A stretch of 64,000 nucleotides of DNA, taken from assembly GCF_029873635.1 (NCBI RefSeq), contig NC_080420.1, positions 121,838,719 through 121,902,718 of the forward strand, in the 5' to 3' direction. The position numbers and the translations under genes were made by a program. This document shows, one piece after another, positions 60,291 through 64,000 of the stretch. A model generated the notes under the pieces. It did not search any database, was not told where the DNA came from, and was given only the letters and a program-made list of their open reading frames with translations. The first letter of the stretch is position 1. The number at the start of each line of letters is the position of its first letter. The DNA is from Malania oleifera (Eukaryota; Streptophyta; Magnoliopsida; Santalales; Ximeniaceae).

Positions 60291-62600
60291 CATTCCCATT
60301 ACATACCCAAAAACAACACAACCTTAGGGGAATTATACGTCCCTAGTCTAATAACTCACCCTGTGTATCAGGGTCTCAGCTCCCTACGGTCTTGGAGCTC
60401 TATCACCTGACCTATCTCTGTTCCCTAAAAAATTTAGATAATTTGGGTGAGACACATCTTAGTAAGAAGGAATAAGTTATTTACAGTGTGTGGCCATATG
60501 AGTTCAATTATAACACACTTTACTTTTCAAATCAACATTTTATTTGAGAAAAATACACTGATAAACATATTCTCATAGTCATATAGATATACAACACAAG
60601 CTTTTATAAGCTTAAAAAGCATTCCTCAAATTCAATCATTTCCAACACATACTTACTCGCGAAGTTCCTGAGAATAGGGAAGATTACCCGCCCATAAAGG
60701 TAGCTTCCCTTTGCCCTAACACGTTATGTAGCTAGGTATAGGCACATCTGATACCTATCAGGGTACTCACCTTACTCAGTAAGCCCTTGGGCGGAGAGTT
60801 TCACTACACCTCAATTGTTTATATTATTAACTCACACGGATCCATTTCTCAATTTTATCATTCTCTATTTCTCAATTTCCATTATTTCTTTCATTTCTCA
60901 TTTTAGCCCATTTTATCATTTTTTTCACTTTCCGTTTCCATTTTTCTATCCAGTTCATGAGTATCCTTGGTATCTAGTACCAACATCGCGTCTGTAACTC
61001 ATGGCTACTCTAAGGATCTTTCTTTATACCCCATGCTTCCCTCCATGGTTAAGGTTGTGTGGCCCGAAGGCTAGATCTAATAGCGGTTGGCTGATCCGGT
61101 TAGATCAAAAAATATCATATCACATATCTCACGTCTGTAGTATGACTGGCCGGCCTATAGCCCTAATTCGGACTCAGGGGGCACAACAACTTTACAAAAT
61201 TGCTCAGTCTACTGTCACGCCACACGCTCCAAGAGTCTGTGTGGTTGCACTACACCACTAGCAACGGTACCGTGCTCAATATCACAACCCACCATTAGGG
61301 TTTCCACAACCATCCATCAGGGTTCACTACCACATACCTGCAATCATTATGCAGTATTGGCATTTCATCAATCATATTTTAGCATATATGTTTCAGAATT
61401 CACGTTCTCATTTTCACGTTTCAATATTTCCATATCAATATACATCATTAATCTTATATCAGAATAACTCAATTCATCTCATAATAGTATATATCGTGTT
61501 TCACGTATTTCAACATTTCTCAAAATACCCATATTAGTAATTTGTAAAATCTCATTTTTCATGCGAATCATTTCTACTCACATATAGATACCATATTTCA
61601 TTATTTTTCACTAATCACATCAATAATTCTCATTTCAATATTTTCTCAGAAATTTCTCATCGTTATATTTCACATTTTTCAATACACGTCATATGTCACA
61701 CAGTTTTCATCTAATATTCATAATATATTAATTTCACATTCCAAAATATCACAATTTAATATTACTCAAATGCCACACAATATATTTAATATTTATATCA
61801 TAAGAATTTTCAGACAAAATATCATATGCTCATTTTTCACATATTAATTCAAATAGTAGTTCTAAAAATATTGTTATAATTTATTCCCCTTACCTAACTT
61901 ATTGAGAGTCTCGTTAGAACCCAAATCTTACGCTCTTGGTGCCTGAAACTCAAATCCTACAATTTGCATTTTTCCTAGATTAATTAATTCATTTTCCCAA
62001 AATAATACTCATTTAACCTTCTCTAGGCTCCATATACCCCAAATTAACATTTAAACTAATATTTAACACCATCACTTAATTTCCTGAACTATGCCTGCGG
62101 GTCTAGAAATTACACCCGCGGTGCTCACCTGGGTCCTAAATTTCAAAAATCCTACTTCAACATTAGATGCTCAATATTCTAACATTTATAAATCAACACT
62201 AATTAAATAATAATAAACCCATTAATAACCTCCTTATCCCAAATTTGGGGTTATGCCTACGACGACCCCAAGAGAAATTCGTTCTGTTAGACTTGTAGAG
62301 AATTATCCCTAGATTCTCGTGGTAGTGTTTGATTGTCAATTGGGCTTAAAATTCACAAGAAATTGAGGTAAAAGCAGAAATTTGGCTTACCCCAGGAGTT
62401 ACGCCTACGCCACTCCCACAACCAATTCGCTCCTGTAGAAATGACGGCAACGAAAAATGGAGTCCAGCTGTATCTTCTGATTCCCAATTAGACGAGTATC
62501 CGTCAGGAAACTGAGGAGAGAGGGAGAGAAAATGAGGAGTGAGAGATAAAGAAACTGAAGAGGGGGCTGCTCCTGTGCAGCTTTGCTTGCATTTACTACT

Positions 62601-62629
62601 ATTCCTGAAGCTTCTTTGAAGCTTCAGGA

Positions 62630-62686
<57 letters not shown>

Positions 62687-62690
62687 TAAT
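62601..62690. repeat. Perfect 14-bp stem hairpin followed by (AAT)n
   Basis: ATTCCTGAAGCTTC (62601-62614), loop TTT, exact reverse complement (62618-62631), then about 18 AAT units. It lies in the U3 part (minus sense) of the solo LTR. Confidence 0.92.
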
Positions 62691-63634
62691 TAATATTAAT
62701 AATAAATATTTTATCAATAAAAATAAAATATATTTTAATAATTATTATTTTTATAAATTTAATTACTTAATTATTTAATTAAATTTTTTTTTTTTTTTTA
62801 GGAATTACCCCACTAATCTTGTATAACCATTTTTGGGGTTATTACAAATTTTCACAATATAACTAGTACAGTCATTATGCTTTTCAAGTAAAGCAGATAT
62901 GTACCCAATACACGCAATCACATACACATCAATAATATAGGTAATGTAAGCTCAATGATGTGTATTTTTGCGCAAGCCACACTTAACAAGACATGATCGC
63001 TAATATGTTCAAGAGTGTTCTAATCAAACTATTTCTTTGAAACATGATATATCAAATCTTAATAATAATTAGGGTTTCAAAGATGCTCCAAATATTTAGA
63101 ACAACTCAAAACATTTTCTTCAATGTAATATATTCAAAAGTTGTTTGAAAGAATAATATAACTTGTTAAAAATATTTTGCACAATAAAATTAAGCTATAG
63201 AAATCTTTGAAATGACAATGCAAAGATCCTTAAGCTACTAGGTTTTTCCCAACACAAGATTTATTAAATAAAATATGTGGAAAAACCTTGCTTAACTCCC
63301 CCAAAATCAATCAATCAAACAAGAATAATGGGAGTATTAGTAATAGCTAATAAACATAACAACACTCAATAAACTCTCACAAGATCAAGATGTATCAAGG
63401 GAATAAATATTTGAGAGTATTTTGGGCAAAATGAGATTTTGAGATAGAGAGAATTTTTACTAATTATTTTGACTAATCTCACACTAATTCTCACAAATGA
63501 ATCCATATTTATAAGCAGAGGTAAAATTATAATCGTTTGAGACTTATTGGGAATTATTAGAAAAGATTCAAAATGTTTAAACAAACTTAACCCAACTTAA
63601 CCCATTATTATCGCAGTTAAATTAATTTTAACCT

Positions 63635-64000
63635 GCCGAGATTCGGGTGATTGAACTGTGATTCGGTCGCCCAAACCGACACAATAAATAAAGGTCTTTA
63701 AATGGGTTTGGCAGCCCGAGTTTAAGTTCGGTGGCTCGAAATAAAGTCAGAAACATTTCTTTGTAAATTCGGGTGTCCGGTCATATGTTTGGTGGCCCAA
63801 ACTCGTGTGTTCGGTCGCCCAGGACTCAATTTGAACTAAATAGTTCGGTCGCCCAAGTTGGTGGAATGTCCCTTTCGAAGAGTTTGGGTGCCTGTGGAAG
63901 CTATGCACATTTTTGGTCGGTCGCCGGAGAGCCTAAGTCAATTGTTGACTTCTCAACAGTTCGGGCCCTTGAGGAGTTTTGAACTCGTGAGGTTCGGTCG
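63635..64000. repeat. Array of TTCGGGCGACCGAA-like palindromes
   Basis: Copies of GTTCGGTCGCCC, TTCGGTGGCC and related forms recur at 20-50 bp intervals in both orientations, for example near 63640, 63660, 63705, 63728, 63765, 63788, 63810, 63845, 63885, 63918 and 63990. They lie upstream (minus sense) of TATAAATA. Confidence 0.85.

Larger units (their letters stand above)
60018..62846 (-). mobile_element. Tekay-type solo LTR, 2829 bp, inside the Copia-type LTR
   Basis: It runs from TGTGACGC to GGTTATTACA on the plus map. Flanks ATTTT and AATTT(T) give a TSD offset by one base. The shared motif is at 60445-60466 (reverse), and a block with 'ATTACCCGCCCATA' at 60680-60700 is also found twice in 49417-52074. 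It contains (CA)n(TA)n at 60238-60290, a perfect hairpin at 62601-62631 and (AAT)n after it. Confidence 0.88.
59564..64000 (-). mobile_element. Copia-type LTR in RT of M, running past the window end, split by a Tekay LTR
   Basis: It begins on the plus map at TGGTGTATTCC, right after M's 'LKNQLRDLL' codons (minus sense). It shares 'GGGGTGAATTGGG', 'GGTTCGGC' and 'TACGTCCTCGCC' with 43625-45826. It is interrupted by the LTR at 60018-62846. Its TATAAATA is at 63506-63513 (minus), and an array of TTCGGGCGACCGAA-like palindromes fills 63635-64000. Its start, TSD and the remainder of M lie outside the window. Confidence 0.78.

Overview
The window looks like nuclear DNA of a flowering plant. It is AT-rich, has one protein gene split into twelve exons by long introns, and is otherwise filled with plant repeats: Ty3 chromovirus (Tekay/Del-type) and Copia LTR elements, RTE and L1 LINEs, tRNA-related SINEs, Tourist-like MITEs and microsatellites. 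I cannot name the species from the sequence alone.

Layout. 1-1409 is the 3' part of a minus-strand Tekay-type LTR, followed by a truncated Copia-type LTR (1410-2421) with an array of GGTCGACC-type palindromes. 2422-8560 is AT-rich intergenic DNA with a candidate MITE, a 100-bp direct repeat, and an RTE LINE 3' fragment interrupted by a SINE with a 15-bp target duplication. 8566-11915 is a foldback repeat interrupted by a non-autonomous Ty3 element (8843-11541, TSD CTAAG) that kept LTRs and a broken gag but lost pol. 13150-33130 (minus strand) is the only recognisable host gene, an RPAP3-like HSP90 co-chaperone with TPRs and an RPAP3_C domain. I reconstructed it as 12 exons and 456 residues with consistent splice sites and phases. 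Its introns hold a non-autonomous LTR element with a MITE inside one LTR (17499-20268), a second MITE (22475-23143), SINE-like copies, several tandem duplications, an L1 LINE (27438-30720) and an RTE fragment.

33590-64000 is a nest of insertions, readable through target-site duplications. An RTE LINE (from 34725) was hit by a Tekay LTR (35264-37338, TSD GATAG) and by a minus-strand Tekay element, here called M (3' LTR 37384-39663; its pol pieces extend to 59563). M was hit by a nearly full-length plus-strand Tekay element, here called A (40987-54974, TSD TAATT), by a solo LTR (56275-58296, TSD ATCAC), and by a Copia-type LTR (59564 to beyond the window) that itself contains a Tekay solo LTR (60018-62846). 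A in turn contains a Copia solo LTR in gag (43625-45826) and a Tekay solo LTR in integrase (49417-52074, TSD TGACA). All visible gag-pol reading frames are broken.

The most notable non-gene signals are: (i) arrays of short palindromes just upstream of the TATA box in LTRs of both Tekay and Copia type, with a different palindrome in each lineage; (ii) a short motif, TGAGAnGTGTCTCACC, kept in every complete Tekay-type LTR while neighbouring sequence diverges; (iii) a roughly 0.9-kb tandem duplication at 39.2-41.0 kb whose two copies differ mainly by small indels, which may be an assembly artefact; and (iv) a stop-codon pattern in A dominated by CAG to TAG changes, as expected from decay of methylated cytosines. 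The window holds no CRISPR array, rRNA gene, functional tRNA gene or bacterial-type operon.
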